A DNA stretch of 15,102 bases from Eimeria necatrix (GCF_000499385.1 NW_013654366.1:12501-27602); one strand, 5' to 3'; shown: positions 1-8,497, counted from the stretch's first letter. Notes: generated from the sequence alone by a model not told the origin. A program made the numbers and translations.

Positions 1-406
1 GCAGCAGCAGCAGGAGGGGCCCCCGGCACAGAGGCAGGGAAGGCCACAGCAGCAGGAAAGAAGCAGAAAGAGATCGGAGGCCCCATCGGGAATCCAGGGG
101 TAGGGGCCCCTCCCTAAACCCTAAACCCTAAACCCTAAACCCTAAACCCTCAAGGGCCTAAGAGCTGCCTGCAGCTGCTGCTGCACCAGCAGCCGCTGCT
201 GCTGCTGCTGCTGCTTATGCTGCTGCTTCTGCTGCTTGTGCGGTGTGGGGAGGGGGACGTCGGGGGCTCGAGGGTTTAGAGTTTAGGGTTTAGGGTTTAG
301 GGTTTAGGGTTTAGGGTTTGTGCTTAGGGAGAAGTGTTTCTCCAGAAAGAAGAAGGCCTCCTGCTAACGACCCTTTTGACTACGTCACCCCCAAGCAGCG
401 GCGGCT

Positions 407-456
<50 letters not shown>

Positions 457-496
457 CGAGAGGGCGGGTCGCCGCCCCGCCGCATCCCAATTCCAG
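1..496 (+). CDS. Candidate two-exon 3' portion of a plus-strand gene, unrecognised Arg-rich protein (partial)
   Basis: The proposed exons are 1-99 and 346-496, joined across a GT-AG intron (100-345, donor GTAGGG, acceptor TTTCTCCAG). Read from base 3, exon 1 gives an Arg/Glu/His/Ser-rich stretch containing RKEAERDRRPHRESR and ends in phase 1. The next exon enters in the matching phase and continues ERRRPPANDPFDYVTPKQRR, then a poly-Gln run of about 16 residues, then TRGRVAAPPHPNSR. The charged composition runs smoothly across the join, which is the main support. The exon 346-496 ends at a possible donor CCAG|GTACAG; without splicing the frame stops at 507-509. Frames 1 and 2 of bases 1-99 are also open, so the frame choice rests on phase agreement. 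The Arg/Ser/Glu character recalls RNA-processing proteins, but I recognise no domain. The gene begins outside the window. Confidence 0.35.
100..345 (+). other. Candidate intron with inverted telomere tracts
   Basis: The donor side carries AAACCCT repeats (about 113-148) and the acceptor side carries TTTAGGG repeats (about 272-319). The two ends are therefore complementary and could pair in the transcript. The middle holds a CTG run (176-240). The end reads TTTAGGGTTTGTG and then a pyrimidine-rich acceptor, like the acceptors of the kinase introns. Its status as an intron is inferred. Confidence 0.35.
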
Positions 497-520
497 GTAC
501 AGGCGCTAGCTGCGTCAGCT

Positions 521-551
<31 letters not shown>

Positions 552-800
552 ATCACGAGCAGCAACGGCAGTGGAAGCAGCAGCAACTGCAGCAGCAGCA
601 AAGCAACAGCAGCAGCAGCAGTGAAAGCAGCAGCAACTGCAGCAGCAGCAGGTTATGTGGCACTAGAGCCAGCAGCACTCACATTTCTGCTGCGGGGCCC
701 TCAACATGGAGCTACAGCAGCAGCAACAGCAGCAGCAACAGCAGCAGCTTCTGCAGCAGCAGCTGCAGCAGCAGCAGCAGCAAATGGTTCTCCTGCTGCC
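400..800. repeat. CAG triplet region
   Basis: Broken CAG runs on the plus strand occur at about 408-453, 520-551, 580-650, 715-782, with short unique islands between. Only the first lies in a candidate exon. The rest are open in Ala, Ser and Gln frames but show no conserved sequence, so I do not call a gene after 496. Confidence 0.8.
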
Positions 801-857
801 TCGCAGCTACCATGTGGGGTTTGTGGGGTCCAAACCCCCTATCAAATCTTCCAGCTG

Positions 858-1632
858 TTGGGGGCCCCCAGGGGGGCCCCCAGGGGCCCTCTGGGGCCCC
901 CGGGGGGCCCCCCGGGGGCCCCCTGGGGGCCCCCCGGGGGCCCCTTGGGCCCCTTGAGGGGCCTTTCCAACAGGGGGGCCCCCAAAGCTTGCTGGGGGCC
1001 CCCAAAAGGGCCTCGGGAATTGGCAAAGGGCCCCCTTGGGGGTGCCCCTGGGGGCCCCCTAGGGGGCCCCCCGTGGAGGCCCCTTGGGGGCCCCTTTGGG
1101 GCCCCTTGGGGGCCTCCAAGCGGGCCTTTGGGGGCCCTAGGGGGCCCCCCTGGGGGGCCCCTCAGCGCATGGCAATGTGTCATATTGAGCTACGAAGTTT
1201 GTTTTTGCTTTTCTTGTCTTTTGATTCATTTTAAACTCAATTCACAAAGGGGCCCCCTTGGGGGCCCACGGGGGCCCCCTGGAGGCCTCTGGGGGGCCCC
1301 TAGGGGGCCCCTAGGGGGCCCCCTGGGGGCCCCCTGGGGCCCCTTCATATATGTGGGGCCCCCTTTTGTCCACCTGTAGGTGGAGAATTGCCCGCGGGGG
1401 CCCCTCCAAAGGGTACTGCCGTCCAAGGGTCTCCAGGGGGGCCCCCCTAAGGGGGGGCCCCCCTTAGGGGCCCCCCTTAGGGGCCCCCCAGGGGAGCTGT
1501 TCTCCTTGAGGGGCCCCCCTTAGGGGCCCCCAGGGGGCCCCCATTGAGGGGCCCCCAAGGGGGCCCCCACTGAGGGGCCCCCAAGGGGGGCCCCAGGGGG
1601 GCCCCCAAGGGGGGCCCCCCTTGAGGGGCCCC
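858..1632. repeat. GGGGCCCC palindromic arrays
   Basis: Imperfect tandem units of about 9-10 bases built on GGGGGCCCCC with A, T, AG or TG spacers fill 858-1175, 1247-1360 and 1430-1632. All six frames are open for long stretches because the unit rarely forms a stop. The resulting Gly-Pro-rich ORFs are therefore not evidence of genes. A pyrimidine-rich stretch (1197-1224) and a possible acceptor CCACCTGTAG|GTGGAG near 1378 hint that exons of the plus-strand gene could lie here, but nothing conserved is seen. Confidence 0.85.
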
Positions 1633-1729
1633 TAGAAGTCATGGAAAGGGTCTTCTGGGATTTTTGGGTCTTCCTTTGGCTGCATACAAAAGGGGACTTT
1701 GATTTAGTAGCAAATTAGAAGAAGTTGAA

Positions 1730-1850
1730 GTTATTTAAATGATTTAAAAAGGTTTAAAATGATTTAAAGTCATTTAAAGTTATTTAAAGTTGTTTAAAGT
1801 TATTTAAAATTGTTTAAAGTTATTTATTAAAGAAAAGAAGGTCCAATTAT
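1730..1850. repeat. AT-rich TTTAAA island between convergent genes
   Basis: Short units of about 10-11 bases of the form ATTTAAAGTT are repeated here. The island covers the stop codon of the minus-strand kinase and would also lie beyond the end of the candidate plus-strand gene, as expected for shared 3' flanking DNA. Confidence 0.7.
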
Positions 1851-1900
1851 TTATTTGAGACGCAAAAGCGAAGCCAGAAGAGGCCTTCTGGGGCGCCAGA

Positions 1901-1934
<34 letters not shown>

Positions 1935-2007
1935 TTGCTGCTGTTGCTGCTGCTGTCACTGCAGCTGCTGCTGCCATTGCTCCTGCTGCTGCTTCTGCTG
2001 CTGCTGC

Positions 2008-2059
<52 letters not shown>

Positions 2060-2266
2060 ACACTGACCTGGTCTTGGAAAACAAACAAACTCTTGTCAGC
2101 TGGGGGTACTGCAGCAAGAAGAATGCCCTCAGCTTCTTTGCTGAGGGCCCCCCGGGGGGCCCCCAGGGGCCCCCAGGGGATTCCTGAGAAGAAGGGATGG
2201 GCCTTCACTTCTGCTGCTCCGCCCTTGGTACCCAGTCGAACTGCAGGGTCTGCCTGCAGCAGCAGC

Positions 2267-2297
<31 letters not shown>

Positions 2298-2460
2298 CAG
2301 CAGCTGCAGCCACTGTGTAGCTGCAGCAGCAGCTGCTGCAGCTATTGCGTAGCTGCTGCTGCAGCAAGGGAGCAACGGGAGCCCTAAATGCCACAGCAGA
2401 ATACAGCAACAGCTGCATCAAGGAAGTGCAATACAAATAGAAGCAAGCAGCAGCAGCAGC

Positions 2461-2498
<38 letters not shown>

Positions 2499-2605
2499 AC
2501 CTGCAGCAGCTCCTTAATTATGTTCTTTGCATCCCTGGGAAATCCTTTAGGGAATTTAAGCGACGCAGGAGACCGCGCAGCCAATTCGCTCACACGCAAC
2601 GAACT

Positions 2606-2649
<44 letters not shown>

Positions 2650-3047
2650 AATGAACGGCAGCAGCAACAGAGCAGCAACAAGACGGGAGGTTCACGATCA
2701 GCAGCGTAAAGCAGCTGCAGCAGCAGCAGCAACAGAAAGCAGCAGGGAGCCCTCTCAGCCTCAGCAGCAGCAGCAGTTGCTGCTCCTGCTGCAGCAGCCA
2801 TTGCTGCTCCCGCTGCAGCAGCCCCTTCCCTAGCCACAGAACCTCCTAGGGGCCCCCAGGGCCCCCAGCCCACCCCGGGGGCCCCCAGGGGCCCCCAGGG
2901 GGGCCCCCAAGGGCCCCCAGGGGGGCCCCCGGGGCCCCCAACCCACCCTAGGGGCCCCCTGCTGCTGCTTACGGGTCTTTTTCATAATCTTTGTAGCCAA
3001 AGGGTGCAGAGCTGCAGACAAGCAGCAGCACATTTGCTGCACCCAAT

Positions 3048-3080
<33 letters not shown>

Positions 3081-3167
3081 GCACACAACAGCAGCAGCGA
3101 GGAAACAGCACATCCAGCAGCCGCTGGAGGCAGCAACGACATCCGGCGGCAATAACAGCAGCAGAAA

Positions 3168-3229
<62 letters not shown>

Positions 3230-4942
3230 CACCCAGTGAGGCATTCGTAGAGCAGCACCCCCAAGCCCCACCAATCAACAGGGGCCCCCATATACCCGTC
3301 AGAAGGGTCCTCAGGGGGGCCCCCAGAAACAGAGGGGCCCCCACAAGCAGAGGGGGCCCCAGAGGGGCCCCCAAGGGGGCCCCCAGAGGGGCCCCCAGAG
3401 GGTTCCTTACAAGAATTCAAACTTGACCCTTTTGGGGGCCCCCCTGGGGGCCCCTCTGGGGGCCCCCCTGGGGGCCCCCTTGGGGGCCCCTCTGGGGGCC
3501 CCTCTGGGGGCCCCCCTGGGGAGTTCCCTTGGGGGACCCCTTGGGGGGCCCCTTGGGGGCCCCCTTGGGGGGCCCCTTGGGGGCCCCCTTGGGGGCCCCC
3601 TTGGGGGCCCCCTTGGGGGGCCCCAGTTGCTGGGGGGCCCCCAGAGCCTTTGGCTGCCACCTCAGGGGCCATAGAGTGAACTGTTCCACAGAAGGAAAAC
3701 GCGCGGGGCCTGGAACCACAAACCCTAAACCCTAAACCCTAAACCCTAAACCCTAAACCCTAGGCTGAGGGTTTTCTCGTAAAGCGCCGGGGCAAACGCG
3801 AGGCGGGGCTGAAGGCGCGCAGCTGGACGCCCGAAAGCCCGCGGGTTCGGGGCCCAGGGCTTAAAGTTTAGGGTTTAGGGTTTAGGGTTTAGGGTTTAGG
3901 GTTTAGGGTTTAGGGTTTGCCTGGCGGAGTCTATTCTGCAGGCAAAGCCAAAGTCCACCAACTTGGGGCGGCCCCCAGAATCCAAAATGACATTAGAGGC
4001 TTGGAGGTCTCTGTGGGCCCAGCCCGCTGCATGCAGGTGTTCGAGGGTGACAGTTATCTGCAGCACAAACCCTAAAGCCTAAACCCTAAACCCTAAACCC
4101 TAAACCCTAAACCCTAAGCCCCACGCCCTAGGCGCTGGGCCCTCCGCGCTGGGAGGCACGCGCCCGCTGGCCGAACCCTCGGCACTAAACCCTAAACCCT
4201 GAAGGCCCTTCCAGCGGACGCACAGCCAAACCCTAAACCCTAAACCCTAAACCCTAAACCCTAAACCCTAAACCCTTAAGAGGTAGGCCGCTTCAGAGCT
4301 TGGGGTTTCGAGCTTGGAGTTTTGGGTTTATAGTTTAATTTCAGCGCTTAGGGTTTGACCTTCACCTCCCCAGGGCAGCTGCCCTCCACGCAGCCCCTAA
4401 ACCCTAAACCCTAAACCCTAAACCCTAAACCCTAAACCCTAAACCCTACCTCTGCAGCGTACCACCGGGCCCGCTCCAGACTTAGGGCCCCCCCTAGTCT
4501 TATGTGCTTATAAAGGGGCCCCCCATCAACAAGACTGAAAACGAAGTAAAGAAAAGCTCCTTCCCTGAAGCTTTCCTCCCTGCGCACAAACAGCGAGGGT
4601 TTAGGGTTTAGGGTTTAGGGTTTAGGGTTTAGGGTTTAGGGTTTGGGGTTCGGCTCGGGCTGAGGTTTAGCCGCAAAGCTAGGGTTTACGCAGCAGCAGA
4701 AGGGGCCGAGATCTGGAACATCCGAAGATTCACCGCCCAGGCTTTAGGGTTTAGGGTTTGGCGTTTAGGGTTTAGGGTTTAGGGTTTAGGGTTTAGGGTT
4801 TACAGGGTGTGGCATCTGTGCTGCAAATTAGGGTTTAGCTTGAGGGCCTCCAAACACTTTCTTTCCCCCCAAAGATGCTCCGCCTGCTTCGCCGATTTTA
4901 TCGAGCTGAGGGGGACTTCCTTCAGTGCAAAGTAGCTGCTGC

Positions 4943-5005
<63 letters not shown>

Positions 5006-5279
5006 AGGTGTTAGGACCAGCGCTGCTGGAAGTGTCGGCGTCGTCGGCGCCCCGCTGCTGCTGCTGCTCTTGCTGCTGCTGCTGCTGCTCTTGCTGCTGC
5101 TGCTGCTGCTCTTGCTGCTGCTGCTGCTGCTCTTGCTGCTGCTGCTGCTGCACTAGCCACACTGTCGACTTGCTGCAGGAAGCAAGGGCCCCCATTTTCT
5201 TGTACCCTCGGACAAGGGTACCGGGGCCCCCAGCAGTAGGGCAGCGCAGGGGGGCCCCCCTGGCCGCGAGGATATCCAT
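1804..5279 (-). CDS. AGC-type Ser/Thr protein kinase, seven exons, 603 aa
   Basis: Exons: 5279-4804, 4579-4450, 4057-3921, 3709-3233, 3011-2973, 2603-2501, 2253-1804; total 1812 nt, all phases agreeing. The start is ATG at 5279; in-frame stops in the telomere tract lie just upstream, though an upstream exon is possible. Domains: degenerate Gly loop (29-43, ending STVWLV); a poly-Gln/Ser insert; FALKEV with Lys120; alpha-C Glu139 in EHLWGERK; hinge region LYFVFSLVDGG; catalytic loop HRDLQASN (Asp219, Asn224); DFG at 237-239; CGTVHSMAPEV (Ser253 in the activation-loop phosphosite position); a Gly-Pro insert (about 268-380); PVDWWGLGVLLYECLTG; LKFPKGFPRDAKNIIKELLQ; DPAVRLG; EVKAHPFF; then a PP-containing AGC tail with a Ser/Ala insert. 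Oddities: Gln221 replaces the usual catalytic-loop Lys, and the Gly loop lacks GxGxxG. DWW, KxHPFF and the tail point to the AGC group; the subfamily is unresolved and no cyclic-nucleotide domain is visible. A CAG|GTCAGT inside exon 7 (near 2065) could give a different C-terminus. Confidence 0.9.
2254..2500 (-). other. Kinase intron 6 (CTG-repeat intron)
   Basis: The donor is CTGCAG|GTTTGC and the acceptor CTGCAG. CTG triplets fill both ends on the sense strand. The phase 0 join restores KELLQ-ADPAVRLG, the conserved AGC-kinase LLxxDPxxRLG segment. Confidence 0.88.
2604..2972 (-). other. Kinase intron 5 (CTG and GGGGCCCC repeats)
   Basis: The donor is GACCC|GTAAGC and the acceptor is CTGCAG at the end of a CTG run (2610-2645). 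A GGGGCCCC array occupies 2848-2960. The preceding exon (3011-2973) is only 39 nt. The phase 2 join gives KDP-SLRVSEL, leading into KFPKGF. Confidence 0.85.
3012..3232 (-). other. Kinase intron 4 (CTG-repeat intron)
   Basis: The donor is ACTGG|GTGCGC and the acceptor TTGTCTGCAG. The body is mostly CTG triplets on the sense strand (about 3171-3228 and 3050-3078). Splicing in phase 2 joins ECLTG to SAPFGYKD, the conserved start of kinase subdomain X. Confidence 0.87.
3290..3655 (-). repeat. GGGGCCCC array inside a kinase exon
   Basis: The array lies between the codons for APEV and those for PVDWW and stays in frame, so the simplest reading is a Gly/Pro/Gln/Lys-rich insert of roughly 110 residues in the surface loop after the APE motif. 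An unspliced intron cannot be excluded: a GTAAGG occurs near 3407. Confidence 0.75.
3710..3920 (-). other. Kinase intron 3, GC-AG with inverted telomere tracts
   Basis: The exon ends GCCAG and the intron begins GCAAACCCT, a GC donor. The acceptor is GTGGTTCCAG. The donor-side tract reads AAACCCT (3862-3918) and the acceptor-side tract reads TTTAGGG (3720-3762) on the sense strand, so the two ends are complementary over about 40 bases. The join is phase 2 and gives 26 residues from the DFG Asp to the APE Glu, close to the 25 of PKA, which supports this exact splice. Confidence 0.85.
4058..4449 (-). other. Kinase intron 2 (telomere-repeat intron)
   Basis: The donor GCAGAG|GTAGGG is itself followed by TTTAGGG heptamers (4397-4448). 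More tracts lie at 4228-4277 and 4069-4118, all reading TTTAGGG on the sense strand. The acceptor is TTTAGGGTTTGTGCTGCAG. The join is phase 0 and restores WYAAE-ITVTLEHLH, the kinase alpha-E helix. Confidence 0.9.
4580..4803 (-). other. Kinase intron 1 (telomere-repeat intron)
   Basis: The donor is CACACCCT|GTAAAC and runs directly into AAACCCT heptamers (4743-4802). A second tract of the same orientation lies at 4597-4648. The acceptor is TTTGTGCGCAG. The join is phase 2 and restores HTLEESFRE, the usual link from the alpha-C region to beta 4. Confidence 0.88.
4933..5154 (-). repeat. Exonic CAG runs: (Q6E) heptads and poly-Ser
   Basis: On the sense strand, CAG is read first as Gln then as Ser. 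At about 5057-5150 a 21-base unit encodes six Gln and one Glu, four times over. At 4933-5005 the run is read as Ser with one Asn. The insert sits between the VWLV strand and the FALKEV strand of the kinase N-lobe. Confidence 0.85.
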
Positions 5280-5282
5280 GGG

Positions 5283-5528
5283 GCCCCTAGGGTTTAGGGT
5301 TTAGGGTTTAGGGTTTAGGGTTTAGGGTTTAGGGTTTAGGGTTTAGGGTTTGGAGTTCACGCGCAGGTCCAGGCTCGAGGGTCGAGGGTTTAGGGTTTAG
5401 AGCTCGTGCTCTAGCCAGGTTGAGGGTTTAGATACTAGGGTCTAGGGCTTAGGAGTTGAGCCTGGAATCTAGCGTTCAGTGCCTAGGGTTTGAAAATTAG
5501 GGTTTAGGGTTTAGGGTTTAGGGTTTAG
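5283..5528. repeat. Telomere-like TTTAGGG tracts upstream of the kinase
   Basis: A clean tract at 5287-5351, degenerate copies at 5378-5495, and a clean tract at 5496-5528. They begin only a few bases upstream of the kinase ATG. A possible acceptor CCCTAG|GGGCCCC on the minus strand would allow an upstream kinase exon. Confidence 0.9.
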
Positions 5529-5630
5529 GCCGTGCTGGAAGGTTCTGCTGCTGCAGCGGCCAGCGAGCAACAGAAGATGCCCTGGGGGCCCCTGAGCAAA
5601 AAGTTGAAAAGGAAGAACTGCATTAAATGA
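5529..5630 (+). other. Possible small exon between telomere tract and AT island
   Basis: On the plus strand, after TTTAG, 33 codons are open and end SKKLKRKNCIK-stop just before an AT-rich island, as a last exon might. On the minus strand the same DNA has a very good acceptor (pyrimidine tract then TTTTTGCTCAG near 5594-5620), so it could instead be an upstream exon of the kinase. The evidence does not decide. Confidence 0.2.
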
Positions 5631-5709
5631 ATTATTTAATTTAATTTAATTTAATTTAATTAATTTAATTTAATTAATTTAATTTAATTTAATTTATTCA
5701 ATTAAAATT
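5619..5709. repeat. AT-rich TTTAA island
   Basis: Nearly pure TTTAATTTAA units. It includes AATAAA on the minus strand near 5697-5702. It resembles the islands that lie at the ends of the other genes here. Confidence 0.75.
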
Positions 5710-5778
5710 CGGAAGACACGGCCTCAATGCTTGCTGCGCAGCAGATCAGCCAGAGCCCGAGACGATGCTCAGTGCGCT
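5702..5778 (-). other. Possible minus-strand terminal exon
   Basis: After the telomere-derived acceptor GAGTTTAG, an open frame of 24 complete codons reads RTEHRLGLWLICCAAS and then IEAVSSEF-stop, followed at once by AT-rich DNA with AATAAA. The arrangement is that of a last exon, but no conserved family is seen and the upstream exons are not identified. Confidence 0.22.
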
Positions 5779-6340
5779 CTAAACTCTAAACCCTAAACCC
5801 TAAACCCTAAACCCTAAACTCTAAACCCTAGCTTCTAGACTTAAACCCTAAACCCTAGCTCCGGGAGTTTAACCTTAAACGCCAAACCTTATGCCCTAGC
5901 CTCCGGCTAAACCCTTGCTAATGAGTGTACAAGAGCCTAGGGCTTAGGGGGACCCTCGAGGGCTTAGGGTTTAGGGTTTAGGGTTTAGGGTTTAGGTGGC
6001 CCAACCACTTAGCCGAAACAACTTCGAATACAGACCGACTTAGCCACGGGACGCCGGCGTGCAGCCCTGAACCCTAAACCCTAGAAGTCAAACCCTAAAC
6101 CCTAAACCCTAAACACTAAACCCTAAACCCTAAACCCTAGCTTGCCGAGCCAAACTACCGAACTACTAGGGGCCCCCTAACCCTTATAAAGCCATGGGCC
6201 CTTAAGCTATCAAGGGGGCCCCAGTGGCCCACCAAAACCCTTTTTAGGGGCCCCTAGAAGGGCTAGGGGGGCCCCTAGGGGCCCCCAGGCCTTCAGTTGT
6301 CACCTTTCTAGGGTTTAGGGTTTAGGTTTTAGGGTTTAGA
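5777..6340. repeat. Cluster of telomere-like tracts, mixed orientation
   Basis: AAACCCT tracts lie at 5779-5868 and 6069-6139; TTTAGGG tracts at 5963-5995 and 6308-6340, with degenerate copies between. Between two tracts, 5998-6066 is unique and open on the minus strand after the acceptor TTCAG (LHAGVPWLSR, SVFEVVSAKWLGHL), and open on the plus strand after TTTAG (VAQPLSRNNFEYRPT). GGGGCCCC units appear at 6169-6290. No gene is called. Confidence 0.85.
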
Positions 6341-6366
6341 AATGCGTGGGGGCCCCCAAAGGGCCC

Positions 6367-6845
6367 CTAAAGAGCAGTTTCTTTTCGTTTCTTTGAGCTG
6401 AGGCTGACGGGGGCCCCCTCTAGCTTTCTTTTTTCCTTTTTCTGCTTCAAAGTACCCTTTTTCCCCCCCTCTTTAGAAGCCTCTTGGGGGCCCCCAGGCT
6501 GGGGGCCCCCCTGGCTGGGGGCCCCCCTGGCTGGGGGCCCCCCTGGGGGCCCCCCTGGGGGCCCCCCGGGGGGCCCCCTGTGGAGAGTTGTTTGTACCCC
6601 TGTGTCTGCATATTCGAGAACTAGCCTTCTGCCGTACAAGTGGGTGCTGCTGAGGGTTTGGAGTGCAGCAGCAGCAGCAGCAGCAGCAGCAAAAGTGACG
6701 AATCCGAAGCCTCTGCTGCTGCCTGCTGCACTTCTTGGAATGCGAACTGAGACAATTTCTCCGAAGGGAGAAAAAAGGTCTCTCAAGTCTTTGCTGCTGG
6801 CCTCGAAGCCGAGGTTTTTGACGACGATTTTGCTGCTGCGCGCGC

Positions 6846-6893
<48 letters not shown>

Positions 6894-7210
6894 GGGCGCG
6901 GGGCTTCGCCAAAGACACCTGCAGCAAATGCCCGTCTATCACCAAGCCTTGCAGCTGCTTTGCTGCTGCTGCTGCTGCTGCTGCACTCTCGTACTCCACG
7001 AACGCGTAGCCCATAGATAAGACCTCGGGGGGCCCCCGGGGGGCCCCCGGGGGCCCCCTAAGGGGGCCCCTCTTGGTCATTAAGTGGGCCCTTATGAACC
7101 CTTTTGAATGTTCAAATGCTTCTGTAAGGGCCTCTTGCGTTGTTTTGAAGTTTAGGTTTTTAACGAACAAACTGGCAGTTGCTGCTGCTGCTGCTTCCTC
7201 TTCTTCTGCG

Positions 7211-7250
<40 letters not shown>

Positions 7251-7378
7251 CTGCAGCCGCTGTGGCTGCTGCAGTGGCGGCCGCAGCAGCCTTGGCTGAG
7301 GCCGCGTCCTTCTGCGGCAAGGCGCTGTCTGCCGCTGCTGCCGCTGCTGCTGCTGCTGCTGCTGCAGAAGGGTCTCCC

Positions 7379-7411
<33 letters not shown>

Positions 7412-7711
7412 AGAGCAGCAGCAGCTTCTGCTTGAGCTTCTCCCCGCCTTTCTCTGTCTTCTTTAAAAACTGGAACTGGAGCTGTCTCAATCAGCAGCGG
7501 GACATTTTTATACTTGCGGAAGCTGAGGCGGCGCAGCGCAGCAGCAGCAGCAGCAGCAGCAGCAAACTGCACCACCAGCAAAGTCTTGGAAGGAGATAAA
7601 CAAAAACGCAAAATCTCTCCGTGTCTTCGAAACAAATTAAAAAGTTCTGCTGCTTCGACTCGAGCAGCAGGCAGCTGCTTCACGATCAGCGTGTCTTTGC
7701 TGCGTTCGGTG

Positions 7712-7745
<34 letters not shown>

Positions 7746-8440
7746 CCGCTGCTGCTGCTGCTGCTGCTGCTGCTGCGTCGTACGTTGCTGTCATGGGGTC
7801 TGCGCCCCTGCGAATGAAAGCAGCAGAAATTAGGCCTTCTCTTTCGATCCATTCTTTGGTTTGCTGCAGCACGTGGGCCTCCGCAAGTGCTGCTGCAGCA
7901 GCAGGAGTGGTTTGCTGCTGCTGCTGCTGCTGCTGCTGCAGCAGCAAGTCGCGCTTCGAGACCGAGAGCGCAGCGCCTGCTGCGTCTGCTGCTGCTGACG
8001 GCAGCACGTACAGCAGGTTCCAGGCCTTTTGCGGCTGCTGCTGCTGCTGCTGCTGCTGCCGCTGCTGCTGCTGCTTCTTCTTGAAGCTGGTTTTCTCGCC
8101 CCCGCGCTGCTGCTGCTGCTGCTGCTGCTGCTTCGGCTGCGCAGCAGCAGCAGCAAGGATGCGCCCCCGGTAAACCATGCCGTTGAGCTGCTGCAGCGCA
8201 GCAGCAGCAGCTTCAGCAAACACAAAAGTCACCAAAGCTCTTCCTAAAGACTTTTTGCTTTCTTTGTCTTTCATTAAAATAACTTCTGCTGCTTCTCCTG
8301 CTGCTGCTGCTCCTGCTGCTGCTCCTGCTGCTGCTGCTGCTGCTGCGCTGCACAGACACCGCACGTCTTCTTCGCTGCTGCTGTAGGGCAAGTTGGTAAT
8401 TAAGAGCCGCCCGTGTTCCTCCAGCAGCTGCCGCTCCAGT

Positions 8441-8497
<57 letters not shown>

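Noticed and set aside
621..1379. 252-residue plus-strand ORF rich in Gly, Pro and Ala
   Set aside because: Beyond the triplet part it is a read-through of the GGGGCCCC array, which is open in almost every frame on both strands. It contains no conserved motif.
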